Source: Goleter apudmare HA4340-LM2 | Lineage (GTDB): Bacteria; Cyanobacteriota; Cyanobacteriia; Cyanobacteriales; Nostocaceae | Length of the DNA: 64,000 nucleotides | Direction of reading: 5' to 3' | NCBI GenBank assembly: GCA_019359495.1 | Contig: JAHHHF010000074.1 | Location: 144,190-208,189, forward strand | Shown here: piece after piece, positions 35,947-45,118 of the stretch | Layout: the number at the start of each line of letters is the position of its first letter | How positions within the stretch are numbered: the first letter of the stretch is position 1 | Made by a program: the position numbers and the translations under genes | Notes under the pieces: generated by a model | The model's database searches: none | Told to the model about the DNA's origin: nothing | What the model saw: only the letters and a program-made list of their open reading frames with translations

Positions 35947-36732
35947 ATGTTAAATATTACTTCACTTCCCTCGGAAATTCGTCAACTATGTCGAGATGCA
36001 AAGTTAGATACTTCTACCCCTGGACTGGCTTTGGGATATGTGCAAGCTAACTTAGTAGTCTTACCATATTCTTTAGCATTTGAATTCTTACTTTTTTGCC
36101 AACGCAATCCCAAGCCTTGTCCAGTCCTTGATGTCACAGAAGTTGGAGATTTTGAACCAAAAATCATTGCACCTGCTGCTGATATCAGAACAGACTTACC
36201 CCGTTATAGAATCTTTCGATACGGTGAATTAATAGAAGAAACTACCGATATTAAAGCCTTTTGGCGAAACGATTTAGTCGCCTTTTTAATTGGTTGTTCT
36301 TTCTCTTTTGAAAATGCCATGCTTAACGCTGAAATACCAGTTAGGCATGTAGAAGAGGCAAAAAATGTTCCTATGTATAAGACAAATATTCAATGTCATC
36401 CCACTAGCGTATTTTCCAGCCCCTTAGTAGTTTCCATGCGCCCTTTACCAGCTAATAATATTGTTCGCGCTGTCGAAGTCACTAGTAGATATTACAAAGC
36501 ACATGGCTCACCTGTACATATTGGTAATCCAGAAGCGATTGGAATTAGAGATTTAAATAAACCCGATTACGGTGATGCTGTCACAATTAATGATGGAGAA
36601 GTTCCTGTGTTTTGGGCTTGCGGAGTCACAACCCAAACTGCTATTTTGCAAGCCAAGCCCGAATTAGCAATTACTCATTCCCCTGGACATATGTTTATTA
36701 GCGATTTAAAAGATGAGTTTCTTACTTTATAA
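35947..36732 (+). CDS. DUF1445 family protein, probable D-glutamate cyclase
   Basis: 261 residues, complete, of the DUF1445 (putative hydro-lyase, YcsI-like) family. Family landmarks are TPGLALGYVQANLVVLP, GCSFSFENAM and THSPGHMFISDL. The human relative DGLUCY turns D-glutamate into 5-oxo-D-proline. It begins 53 bp after hyuA with AGGAG before the ATG, so the pair is almost certainly co-transcribed. This placement fits D-glutamate recycling: cyclisation, then ring opening by HyuA/HyuB. The reaction direction and stereochemistry are inferred from family and context only. Confidence 0.87.
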   Translation: MLNITSLPSEIRQLCRDAKLDTSTPGLALGYVQANLVVLPYSLAFEFLLFCQRNPKPCPVLDVTEVGDFEPKIIAPAADIRTDLPRYRIFRYGELIEETTDIKAFWRNDLVAFLIGCSFSFENAMLNAEIPVRHVEEAKNVPMYKTNIQCHPTSVFSSPLVVSMRPLPANNIVRAVEVTSRYYKAHGSPVHIGNPEAIGIRDLNKPDYGDAVTINDGEVPVFWACGVTTQTAILQAKPELAITHSPGHMFISDLKDEFLTL

Positions 36733-36776
36733 TTACTAATATCCATTCCTTTGTAATCAACAAAAATGGCATCTAA

Positions 36777-37103
36777 ATGTCACCTTACTTTTATCCAGTC
36801 ATTGAAACCGTAGAAATAGAAACAACATTCTTAGAATTAGCAGCACAATGGCGACGTGAAACAGGAATGCTTTCCAATATCTCGAAAATATCAATGCACC
36901 CTGCTTATCAAAGAATAATTGGACTAGGACAACCAGTTGTACCTTTGATTATGAAAGAACTTGAGCACGAACCAGATCATTGGTTTTGAGCTTTAAGTGC
37001 AATTACGGGAGCAAACCCTGTCAAACCCGAACAACGTGTTAGACTCCCACAAATGGCCCAAGCTTGGATTGACTGGGGACGAGAAAATGGATACAGATGG
37101 TAA
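36777..37103 (+). pseudogene. broken hypothetical gene, one in-frame stop
   Basis: The frame runs 70 codons from ATG 36777 to a TGA at 36987-36989, then stays open in the same frame to TAA at 37101-37103. The join reads EPDHWF, stop, ALSAITGANPV. I recall cyanobacterial homologues with WFWAL here, so the TGA would be a Trp codon changed by one base. The end, AWIDWGRENGYRW, matches the same family as I remember it. Function unknown. The intact protein would be about 108 residues. It lies between the DUF1445 gene and hyuB. Confidence 0.78.
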
Positions 37104-37520
37104 GTTGGAAAGCTATAAAGAAAATATATTTCCCAACTTATCACAAACTCAATATTCCGTAACCAGCAAGCAAAGTACTTCATATAATTGTTTTGCTTAG
37201 GCTGTGGGTGAAGATGAGCGCTGGTGGACTCCAATAGACCCAGATAATATGTATTACTGGGTAGAAGGTGTAGCAGCAGAATTAACTATGTCAGCTTATA
37301 TCCAAGCATACAAAAGCTTAGGGTACTTGAAATAGGTTTTGAAAAAATAGCAATATACGCTAATTCAGATGGGGAACCAACCCACGCTGCTAGACAATTA
37401 GCTAATGAGAAATGGACAAGTAAATTTGGGCGTTGGGAAGATATTGAACATGAACTTGAAGGTTTGACGGGTGAGATATATGGTTATGTACAACAAATTA
37501 TAAAACGTCAAATTTCTTAA
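37087..37520 (+). pseudogene. broken hypothetical gene, stop plus frameshift
   Basis: From ATG 37087 the frame reads YKENIFPNL and SVTSKQSTSYNCFA to a TAG at 37198-37200, continues in frame with AVGEDERWWTPIDPDNMYYW and AYIQAYKSLGY, then shifts near 37322. The second part reads LEIGFEKIAIYANSDGEPTHAARQL and ends IIKRQIS. These pieces line up with one conserved hypothetical cyanobacterial family as I remember it (YNCIAWA, GFEKVAIF, PTHAARQ, WTSKLG). The start overlaps the previous pseudogene, so they were probably a two-gene unit. Function unknown. Confidence 0.78.
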
Positions 37521-37580
37521 TAAATAAATTTTTATCTTCCCGATTTTCATTCATAGCTTTTCAACAAACAAGAGTCAAAA

Positions 37581-39134
37581 ATGTACACAACATTCCAACC
37601 CAACCCCGTCCGCCTAGAAATTTTTAAAAACCTCTATCAATTCATCGCTGAACAAATGGGGATTGTGCTGCAAAACACCGCAGCCTCAGTCAATATTAAA
37701 GAACGACTAGATTTCTCCTGCGCTATTTTTGACTCTTCCGGATTACTCGTTGCCAATGCCCCTCATATTCCAGTACATTTAGGGTCAATGAGTGAAAGTG
37801 TTCGTAGTTTAATTAATGATCAAGGCGACACCATCAAACCAGGAAATGTCTATCTATCAAATAATCCCTATAACGGCGGTACTCACCTCCCTGATGTCAC
37901 AGCCATTACCCCAGTTTTTTTAGATAATTTATCTCCTACTCCTCTTTTCTACGTTGCTTCTCGCGGACACCAAGCTGATATCGGTGGTATTACTCCCGGT
38001 TCTATGCCTCCCCAAAGCACTACAGTAGAAGAAGAAGGAATTCTCTTTGATAATTTTCTCCTAGTCGAACAGGGAAATTTTCGAGAAACACCACTCAGAA
38101 ATCTACTGTTAAACCATCCCTATCCTGCTCGGAATATTAACCAAAACCTAGCTGATTTTAAAGCCCAAATTGCTGCCAATGAAAGAGGAGTTCAAGAACT
38201 CGGCAACATGGTTAACCAATATGGGCTAGAAACAGTCCAAGCATACATGAAATTTGTGCAAGATAATGCTGAGGAATCAGTCAGACGCGCGATAGATGTG
38301 CTTAAGGATGGCTCATTTATCTATGCAATGGATAGCGGGGCAGAAATTAAAGTTAAAGTCACCATTCACCGAGAAAATCGCAGCGCGACCATCGATTTTA
38401 CTGGGACATCACAACAATTAAATAGTAATTTCAATGCTCCCAAAGCTGTCACCCAAGCAGCCGTTTTATATGTCTTTCGGACTCTGGTTGATGATAATAT
38501 TCCTTTGAATGCTGGGTGTTTGAAACCTTTAGAAATTATTGTGCCAGAAGGCTGTATGCTAAACCCCACTTATCCAGCCGCAGTAGTAGCCGGTAACGTG
38601 GAGACATCCCAAACCATTGTCGATGCTTTATATGCTGCTTTGGGTGTGATGGCGGCTTCTCAAGGAACGATGAATAATTTCACCTTTGGGAATGCGAAAT
38701 ATCAATATTATGAAACTATTTGCGGTGGTTCTGGCGCAGGGCCTGATTTCGATGGTACTGACGCAGTCCATACCCACATGACTAACTCCCGTTTGACTGA
38801 CCCAGAAGTTTTAGAAACCCGTTATCCTGTACAAGTAGAAAGCTTCGGTTTGCGTCCTGATAGCGGCGGTAAAGGAAAATATTCCGGTGGTGATGGGGTA
38901 ATCCGTCGCATCAAATTTCTTGAACCGATGACGGCTAATATCCTCTCTGGTCATCGCTTAGTTCCACCCTTTGGGTTAAATGGGGGGGAAGCAGGAAAAG
39001 TAGGACGCAACTGGATACAACACCACGATGGAACCGCAGAGAATTTAGACAGTACAGCAACAGTAGAAATAGAAACTGGTGATGTTTTTGTCATAGAAAC
39101 TCCTGGGGGAGGAGGATTTGGTAAAATATCCTAA
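37581..39134 (+). CDS. hyuB: hydantoinase/5-oxoprolinase subunit B
   Basis: 517 residues, full length for the HyuB family. It shows LDFSCAIFDSSGLLVANAPHIPVHLGSM, a metal- or substrate-site region with GGTHLPDVT and SRGHQADIGG, and a glycine-rich C-terminus (DSGGKGKYSGGDGV, TPGGGGFG). It forms the hydrolase half of the ATP-dependent 5-oxoprolinase with HyuA. It is 60 bases after the second pseudogene. It likely belonged to one transcript with hyuA and the cyclase gene, and is still expressed if the decayed pair carries no terminator. Another HyuA/B arrangement in cyanobacteria is a single fused protein. Confidence 0.92.
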   Translation: MYTTFQPNPVRLEIFKNLYQFIAEQMGIVLQNTAASVNIKERLDFSCAIFDSSGLLVANAPHIPVHLGSMSESVRSLINDQGDTIKPGNVYLSNNPYNGGTHLPDVTAITPVFLDNLSPTPLFYVASRGHQADIGGITPGSMPPQSTTVEEEGILFDNFLLVEQGNFRETPLRNLLLNHPYPARNINQNLADFKAQIAANERGVQELGNMVNQYGLETVQAYMKFVQDNAEESVRRAIDVLKDGSFIYAMDSGAEIKVKVTIHRENRSATIDFTGTSQQLNSNFNAPKAVTQAAVLYVFRTLVDDNIPLNAGCLKPLEIIVPEGCMLNPTYPAAVVAGNVETSQTIVDALYAALGVMAASQGTMNNFTFGNAKYQYYETICGGSGAGPDFDGTDAVHTHMTNSRLTDPEVLETRYPVQVESFGLRPDSGGKGKYSGGDGVIRRIKFLEPMTANILSGHRLVPPFGLNGGEAGKVGRNWIQHHDGTAENLDSTATVEIETGDVFVIETPGGGGFGKIS

Positions 39135-39331
39135 AGTTTTTGTAGTATCGAAAATCTTGAATGCTGCTTTAACTAGTGGCACAACACATCCTCATACCTG
39201 AAATTTTTCCACAATCGCATCAGATTTCTATAACTGTATCCAAAAAAAAGCCAATACCTTTTGCAATCTTTCCTGATGCAGCTAAAAATCAAAGGGATAA
39301 ATAAATGGTAGATGCACCCTAATTACTTGAC

Positions 39332-39362
39332 AGCCCTCAGCTTCGTGTTGAGGGCTTTTATT
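39332..39362 (+). terminator. intrinsic terminator after hyuB
   Basis: AGCCCTCA pairs with TGAGGGCT around a loop containing GCTTCGTGT, followed by a TTTTATTAT tract. It sits about 200 bp after the hyuB stop and just before the convergent FHA gene. Confidence 0.85.
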
Positions 39363-39385
39363 ATCTAATAAATCATAAATGCCAT

Positions 39386-40171
39386 CTATTTCTTAAATAA
39401 AGCCTTGATGGATGGTAAATCATAACCAAATACATGCCCATAATTAAACAGTTGATATCCAGCTAAGAATAAAGCAACTGCACCGATAATTACCAAAAGA
39501 TTTACTGAAGCAAATACATTACCAGTGAATACAATAATGCCAATTCCTAGGGCAATTAACAGCCATCCTAAATTGTGGTTAAATCGCCGTTGAAATAAAA
39601 TGAAAATACCAGCCACACATAATAAGACACCGGGAATACGGACAAAAATACCCACTTGGACGTTTGCAGTTAAAATCACGATCGCCGCAACCATCAAAGC
39701 CATGCCTATCAGTTTGCTGGTACGATCAACAGCAACTTCATTATTATTCTCTACAATTTGCGGCTGTAGTCTCGTGGGGTTTGCTTTCACAAGCACATTT
39801 TGTTGGGGCTGTTGTTTATTTTGAAATATAAACGTTACTTGACTACCTTGACCTAAATCTATTTTATCTCCTATGTTGAGCGGATAAGGAGTTAGAGGCT
39901 CTAGTTTGGTCTCATTGAGAAACGTGCCGTTAGAACTTCCCCAGTCTTCTATCAAGTAATTACTTCCGTCGAGGCGAATTTGTGCATGGGTACGGGAAAC
40001 CACATCAGCATTGGGTAAGCCTGAAACATCAATATCTGGCGGAGTTTGATCATTGGGCTTACCAATAGTAATTACAGATAAATTAGGTGGTAAATCAAAA
40101 GATGTACCTGTTTGGACATGAAACAGTTCTAAACTCAGTCCTGTGGTGTTGAATGTCTCTAGATTATGCAT
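39386..40171 (-). CDS. FHA-domain membrane protein
   Basis: 261 residues. Residues 20-110 form a forkhead-associated domain: ITIGKPNDQ, SRTHAQI, then YLIEDWGSSNGTFLNETKL and a DKIDLGQGSQVTF end. The Ser-Arg-x-H and Ser-Ser-Asn-Gly-Thr motifs for phosphothreonine binding are intact. After a short linker there are about four membrane helices (LIGMALMVAAIVILTANV to LVIIGAVALFLAGYQL). It should sit in the membrane with the phosphopeptide-binding domain in the cytoplasm, a plausible partner of the window's Ser/Thr kinases, though unproven. Single gene. Confidence 0.92.
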   Translation of the reverse strand: MHNLETFNTTGLSLELFHVQTGTSFDLPPNLSVITIGKPNDQTPPDIDVSGLPNADVVSRTHAQIRLDGSNYLIEDWGSSNGTFLNETKLEPLTPYPLNIGDKIDLGQGSQVTFIFQNKQQPQQNVLVKANPTRLQPQIVENNNEVAVDRTSKLIGMALMVAAIVILTANVQVGIFVRIPGVLLCVAGIFILFQRRFNHNLGWLLIALGIGIIVFTGNVFASVNLLVIIGAVALFLAGYQLFNYGHVFGYDLPSIKALFKK

Positions 40172-40303
40172 GGCTTATCCTTTGCCAGGAGAAATTTCTC
40201 TGGGTTGCTGCATTAGTAAATACAACAACTCCTGTAATCCATTTTCCAGATTCAGTAGGTTTTTGGCTGGAGTGTGATCAGGTTGAAAAAATTATCTTCC
40301 CAA

Positions 40304-41479
40304 TTAAGCAATACTTCCCCGCTTCCGTGCTTCTTTGTAAGAAGTTCCGACATTTCTAATACCTGCTTTAATCATCTGTTTTTCTAGTAAGGCAAAGAAA
40401 CGGGCTTTATCACCGCCCCGCACTACTGCTTGATTATGTGCTTCAGCGATCGCTACTGGATAGCCATATCCTTTTTGGACTTGTGCTAACATTAATCCCA
40501 AGGATTGATCAAGTATGGCTGAATTTTCGGCTACCCATGTGGGGACTTCTATCCGCGCAATTTCAGTACCAACGTGAACATAGCAAAAGTAAACCTTTTG
40601 GTCTAAATATAAATCTAAAATGCGGGCATTACTCCGCCACAAGGGGCCGCGTTGTCCTGGTTTAAGTTGGGTTGACCACAAGGCTGTATCCCGTAGTGGT
40701 TCAAATATTTTGCAAGGTACTTTTTCTAACTGATTAGGACAATAACTCACACAATCTGGAACTGGATGGGGACAAGCCAACAGGCGTAAAAAGTTCATGC
40801 CTTCAACGTTGCGAGAGGCGCTAAGATAACCCATTAGGGGAATTTGGGCATCATGCATTTGCTGCCAAGCTTCCAGAATTGGAGGTAAGATGCGATCGCG
40901 TGCATCAACAGGTAACTGTTCCAAAAACCAGTAAATTAAGGAACCATCTACCATCGCTAATATTGGTACTTCTCCTTTCGCCGTTATAGCCAATTCTGCT
41001 AAAACCTTGGCTTCACTAGCAGTCCGACGATAACCCATCCATTCCTCAGTTCTAATTCCCCATTGCCGAGACATATATAAGTCTTCTGGGCGATAAAATA
41101 CCTCTGGCAAACTATCTAATAATGGGTGGCGATTTTGTCCGTAGTACAACACCACTCTACCCATATTTAAGAGATAACAGTAAGCAATTTCGTGATGATT
41201 TGGCGCAATTTGGGAACCGTCGGTAGCAACGACAGTATGAATTTTTGGAGGAACTGGGATATCAATACAAGTTTCTAGTGGCTCAATGGGGGTAGCATTA
41301 GCAAAAAGAATGCGATCGCGCCATTTCTCCTGACGTTCAACTAAGTCTTGCTGGCATTTATAGGCATTTTTTAAATGTTGCTGTGCCAATTCTAAACGCT
41401 GGCGACTAGCAACAGCTTCTAAAGATAGATGCTGGCTTAAACCCTGCATTTGTCGCGCTAGTTTTGTGAGGTCAAGCAT
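40304..41479 (-). CDS. NurA-domain nuclease
   Basis: 391 residues. The NurA domain is seen from TVVATDGSQIAPNHHE (first metal Asp) through LAMVDGSLIYWFL (second Asp) to the C-terminal PVAIAEAHNQAVVRGGD. In archaea NurA works with the HerA helicase to resect DNA ends. In cyanobacteria it is usually separate. No herA is in the window. The N-terminal 60 residues are helical. It starts at ATG 41479 and lies 15 bases after the small gene upstream, possibly co-transcribed. DNA repair is the most probable role. Confidence 0.87.
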   Translation of the reverse strand: MLDLTKLARQMQGLSQHLSLEAVASRQRLELAQQHLKNAYKCQQDLVERQEKWRDRILFANATPIEPLETCIDIPVPPKIHTVVATDGSQIAPNHHEIAYCYLLNMGRVVLYYGQNRHPLLDSLPEVFYRPEDLYMSRQWGIRTEEWMGYRRTASEAKVLAELAITAKGEVPILAMVDGSLIYWFLEQLPVDARDRILPPILEAWQQMHDAQIPLMGYLSASRNVEGMNFLRLLACPHPVPDCVSYCPNQLEKVPCKIFEPLRDTALWSTQLKPGQRGPLWRSNARILDLYLDQKVYFCYVHVGTEIARIEVPTWVAENSAILDQSLGLMLAQVQKGYGYPVAIAEAHNQAVVRGGDKARFFALLEKQMIKAGIRNVGTSYKEARKRGSIA

Positions 41480-41494
41480 ATAGGAATTTTATTA

Positions 41495-41662
41495 TTAATG
41501 TAAACTCACCATGTCACCTAAAGATTCAAGAAGTTGTTGCTGTACTTCTTTTTTTAATTCTTTACCCTGATCTGGGTCAATCAGTAGAGATTGTAGAGTT
41601 TCAGTAACAGTTTCTTGAATTAGCAGCTTCAATTCTTCAACGGTTAGATCCTTAACTTGCAT
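41495..41662 (-). CDS. short conserved-looking helical protein
   Basis: About 55 residues from MQVKDLTVEELKLLIQETV; the frame is open upstream to 41725, but homologues I remember begin near MxVKDLTVEEL. It is predicted helical and charged, like the short N-terminal-helix antitoxins found singly across cyanobacterial genomes. No toxin follows. It precedes the NurA gene on the same strand. Function unknown. Confidence 0.55.
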   Translation of the reverse strand: MQVKDLTVEELKLLIQETVTETLQSLLIDPDQGKELKKEVQQQLLESLGDMVSLH

Positions 41663-41789
41663 AAAAGTGGTAAGAATTAGTGGACTTTTATATTGTGACA
41701 TTTGCATGGGCGATCGCTCTCTCACACTGGATGATATTAAGTGATCTTTGCAAATGTCAGTGTTGATATTTCACGCAAATACACAAGTC

Positions 41790-42023
41790 CTGCATTACGT
41801 CGATGACATGGTGACAGTATCAGAAGCCGCAATTCTCCGCACCATGTTTTTCCTATGGGAACGCCTAAAAATCGTCGTTGAACCTACTGGAGTACTCGCC
41901 GCCGCTTTATTAGAGGGTGTAATCACAGCGCCAGGAGCCAGGATTGGTGCCATTATCAGTGGTGGAAATGTGGATTTAGCATAAGTAGAAAAATTATTTT
42001 CCACGAGTGATGCTCATCTCTAA
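41790..42023 (+). pseudogene. C-terminal fragment of a threonine-dehydratase-like enzyme
   Basis: About 65 codons match the end of the PLP fold-II threonine dehydratase/serine racemase family: YVDDMVTVSEAAILRTMFFLWERLKIVVEPTG, then GARIGAIISGGNVDLA. The rest of the gene, including the PLP lysine region, is absent. A TAA follows DLA; the same frame then continues VEKLFSTSDAHL to another stop, so the original end was probably beyond it. The fragment touches the 3' end of the CyRepA1-like gene. Confidence 0.82.
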
Positions 42024-45000
42024 TGAACAGTTACTAAATTTCTCACCGCAACTTCTTTAATCTCATAGCCAATACTCTTAGCGTGAGCCAACATCAATTC
42101 ATCCCGTTGCTGCCAAATGGCAAATATTTTGGCTCTACCATCATAGAGAGTTTCTGGATCAATTTGGTAAACATCATTTACTCGCATCAGCTTCAAACCT
42201 AACAAATTTAATAGTCGGCTAAGTATTGTGATTACTGAAACGCTCTCCTTGTCTCGCACCAAGTTAATACCAAGCACCCTTTTAATATGTTTATTATTTT
42301 GAGTAGCCAGATTTCTCAAGAGCAGCAAATCTGCATCATCTTTAGTAAATTTCCGCTCAGATTCAAGAAATTGCAACATCCCTAAGGCTCGCATTGCTTC
42401 AACTTTAAGAGTGTAGGTTTTTAAATCTGGGAGAAAAACTTTACCATCACCCCAAGATAATTGCTGATGCCATTCTTGCTGATCTCGAATGTGGAAATAC
42501 TCGCTTTCGTGGGTTAGATAATAGTGAGTTAATAATTGACAATAATATCCTTTGTCATCCTGCAATTTGAGTATGGGAGTAACTGCAACACCATACTTTT
42601 GTCTGAGGAGGTATTTATGTGTTTGGTTACGTTCTTCGTCGGTGAGGCAATGCTTGACTAATAGCTGCTCGTATTCAACATAGTCAATATCCTTAGCTTT
42701 AGCCACAGCATCTGCTGCTACTAGTTGATGTTGCAGCTTAATCTCCCTCATTTTACGTTTAATTTCTTTGGCTTTTTGACGCCTTTGTTCCCAATCTTTT
42801 TGGACTTTGACAATTTCTAATATTAACCTCTGGCGTGTCTCTAAATCTTGGGGGTCGGTAGCAAAAAATGCCAGTCGTAAATCTCGAATAATGTTATTGT
42901 GAACAGCGTTACTCCGTAGCCAAATTTGATGTCCATCAGCAATTAAACCATCCTGTAAAGATTGACGGTAGAGGCGAATGGAAGCATTGACTCTCGCAGA
43001 TAACTTTGCCCATGTTCGTAAGTGAATTGGGTCATAAACTAACGGCAAATCCACATCTATTTTATGTAATGGACTGAGCAAAGCTAAGTTATCTTTTTGA
43101 TTTTCTTGATACCAATGAGACAATAAGCGATAATTTGTACTACCACTACCAATTAAGCCAATACCCCGTTTAGCACACCAGACAACACGTGGTACATCGT
43201 CCCTGACTCTGGCTAATGCTTGTCGTGCTTCTGAATCAGGAATTACTCCTTGAAAAATGCCATAAACTCGGTCGAAATGCTGGACATCAATGCTAATTCC
43301 TGTACCGATACTAGGGGTGACAAAAACGGTATCGTATTCAATAATTTTTTCATTAATATCAGCGACAAAATCAACAGCTGCGTGTCCTGGTGTATTTGTT
43401 GTGTGACTGCTAATCACTAAGGTATGAGGAAATTCCCGCCGCAATTTTTCTAGTCTTTCTTTTAGGTAACGTTCAATTGTTTCACAACTGTAACGTCCAG
43501 TACGGCTATCAGTTGTGACGTAACATTTTCGTCCGGCGATTAAATCTAATTCTAGTTGGTGAATTAATGGTGTAGGATTAGGTGAATCATAAAAAGTCAC
43601 ATCCCAACCTCGCTTAGGTTGCCACTGATTTACCAGCACCCAAGGTGTTAATTTAATCCCTGATAATCCCTGTAAATATTCTAAAGAAACATCTGATAAA
43701 TCAGCATCTTGAGCAATGACTAAACCTCCAGTAGTTAAAACTGTAGAAATTAGTTGCTGGAATATTTTTAAAATTTTGACGCGCTTCTGTTTACAAGTGT
43801 TGCTATTGAGTAGATGCCATAAAGACTGCTCAACCTCATCTAAAATTATGATGGCTCCTTGCCAATCTTTTGGGTTGAGTTTCCAAATAGAATCAACACA
43901 TAAGCCGAAGGAATGGGGCGTGGGGTATGGAACATAGGGAATTGGGAATTGCTTAAGAGGTTCACTTGTCTTTCTCTCTTCTTTCGCTATGCCCCAGTTT
44001 ATGCCAATTTTTTCACACAAAAACCGCCCTAATTGGATTCTGTGAGTAATTAATAAAACTGGTTGATTTCTAGTTTTGGCTTGATTAACCACGGTTTTTA
44101 GCCCTGTGGTTTTACCTGTACCTTTTGCTGATTTCACTCCCACTAAACCAGAGGTAGGAAAGGGAATCTCTCCTAAATAGGCGACATTGACAGTAAGTGC
44201 AGCAGGAATTGTTAACTCAGTATGAGGTTTAGTTTGGGCAAGATAAACTTCTAAATCAACACTTTGGCGATAAATTTTCTCAAAATTACTAGCACTTTTA
44301 GCAACAATAAACTCATCAACACCTTTTTCTAATCCCGGAAGTTCGATGACTTTGACAGGGCAGTTTTTTTCTTGCAACAAAAAGCCCAGTTGAGAAATAG
44401 CATTATTGACAGCAGCTATTGTTTTAGGTTTAGTTTCAAAATCAAAGCAAATATAAAAGTTACGTTGCCCAATAGCGAATATTGCCAAGTCAGGAATTAG
44501 CTGACGACGGGTAATTTTACCAAATTCGTCTTTGACAACCCGATAACCACTGGTAATTCCCGGAATACCTATAGCTGCATAACCTTGTGTCAACAGTGCT
44601 GCGGCCTTCTTCACCCCTTCGCAAATCACCACGGGGATATTCTGTGTCATCACCCATGACCAAAAGCCCATAGCTTCGCCATTGGGGGCAATGCTGATGT
44701 TGTTGGGCATAGCCAGGTTGTAACGCTGGGCGACTTGCTGCCAAATATGCAACGGGACTCGCAGACAAAACACCCGCGTTGGTGTGCTGGGGGGATGCTC
44801 GTATTTGATGGACTTGCCGTTATGATTCTGTCGGGGTTGGTTGGGCTTAAAGCATCCCCATTCCATCATTTGCCAATTGTTCAACGGATCTAACCCAGAA
44901 CACCACCAGCCACCTTCGGTAATGTGGGCGTAACGCTGTAACCACCCGCCTTTTACCATTCCGGTATTGGTACGGGGGAGTAAATCAGAAATCAACAGAT

Positions 45001-45118
45001 ATTCATACGTATTTATGCCTTGGAGAGACAAAAAATTGAGTCTCACCATGTGTAAATCTATGCCACTGCTCTTGACTAATTCCTCAAGGTGTTGGGGGTG
45101 TAAATAGTGCAAATGCAT
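42020..45118 (-). CDS. CyRepA1-like replication protein (TOPRIM-like plus helicase)
   Basis: 1032 residues. A DUF3854/TOPRIM-like domain spans about residues 150-280, with Glu167 in VVICEGVKKA and the D-x-E pair at 226-228 (FDFE). The helicase-like part has Walker A AKGTGKTT (331-338), an LLITHR motif and Walker B ILDEVE (425-430), followed by a helicase C-terminal region (FVTPSIGTGISIDV, ALARVRDDVPRVVW). This matches the family named CyRepA1, which drives replication of some cyanobacterial plasmids. Here it is in chromosome-like surroundings and intact, so it may mark an integrated plasmid. No ParA/ParB is nearby. Start at ATG 45118. Confidence 0.85.
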   Translation of the reverse strand: MHLHYLHPQHLEELVKSSGIDLHMVRLNFLSLQGINTYEYLLISDLLPRTNTGMVKGGWLQRYAHITEGGWWCSGLDPLNNWQMMEWGCFKPNQPRQNHNGKSIKYEHPPSTPTRVFCLRVPLHIWQQVAQRYNLAMPNNISIAPNGEAMGFWSWVMTQNIPVVICEGVKKAAALLTQGYAAIGIPGITSGYRVVKDEFGKITRRQLIPDLAIFAIGQRNFYICFDFETKPKTIAAVNNAISQLGFLLQEKNCPVKVIELPGLEKGVDEFIVAKSASNFEKIYRQSVDLEVYLAQTKPHTELTIPAALTVNVAYLGEIPFPTSGLVGVKSAKGTGKTTGLKTVVNQAKTRNQPVLLITHRIQLGRFLCEKIGINWGIAKEERKTSEPLKQFPIPYVPYPTPHSFGLCVDSIWKLNPKDWQGAIIILDEVEQSLWHLLNSNTCKQKRVKILKIFQQLISTVLTTGGLVIAQDADLSDVSLEYLQGLSGIKLTPWVLVNQWQPKRGWDVTFYDSPNPTPLIHQLELDLIAGRKCYVTTDSRTGRYSCETIERYLKERLEKLRREFPHTLVISSHTTNTPGHAAVDFVADINEKIIEYDTVFVTPSIGTGISIDVQHFDRVYGIFQGVIPDSEARQALARVRDDVPRVVWCAKRGIGLIGSGSTNYRLLSHWYQENQKDNLALLSPLHKIDVDLPLVYDPIHLRTWAKLSARVNASIRLYRQSLQDGLIADGHQIWLRSNAVHNNIIRDLRLAFFATDPQDLETRQRLILEIVKVQKDWEQRRQKAKEIKRKMREIKLQHQLVAADAVAKAKDIDYVEYEQLLVKHCLTDEERNQTHKYLLRQKYGVAVTPILKLQDDKGYYCQLLTHYYLTHESEYFHIRDQQEWHQQLSWGDGKVFLPDLKTYTLKVEAMRALGMLQFLESERKFTKDDADLLLLRNLATQNNKHIKRVLGINLVRDKESVSVITILSRLLNLLGLKLMRVNDVYQIDPETLYDGRAKIFAIWQQRDELMLAHAKSIGYEIKEVAVRNLVTVH

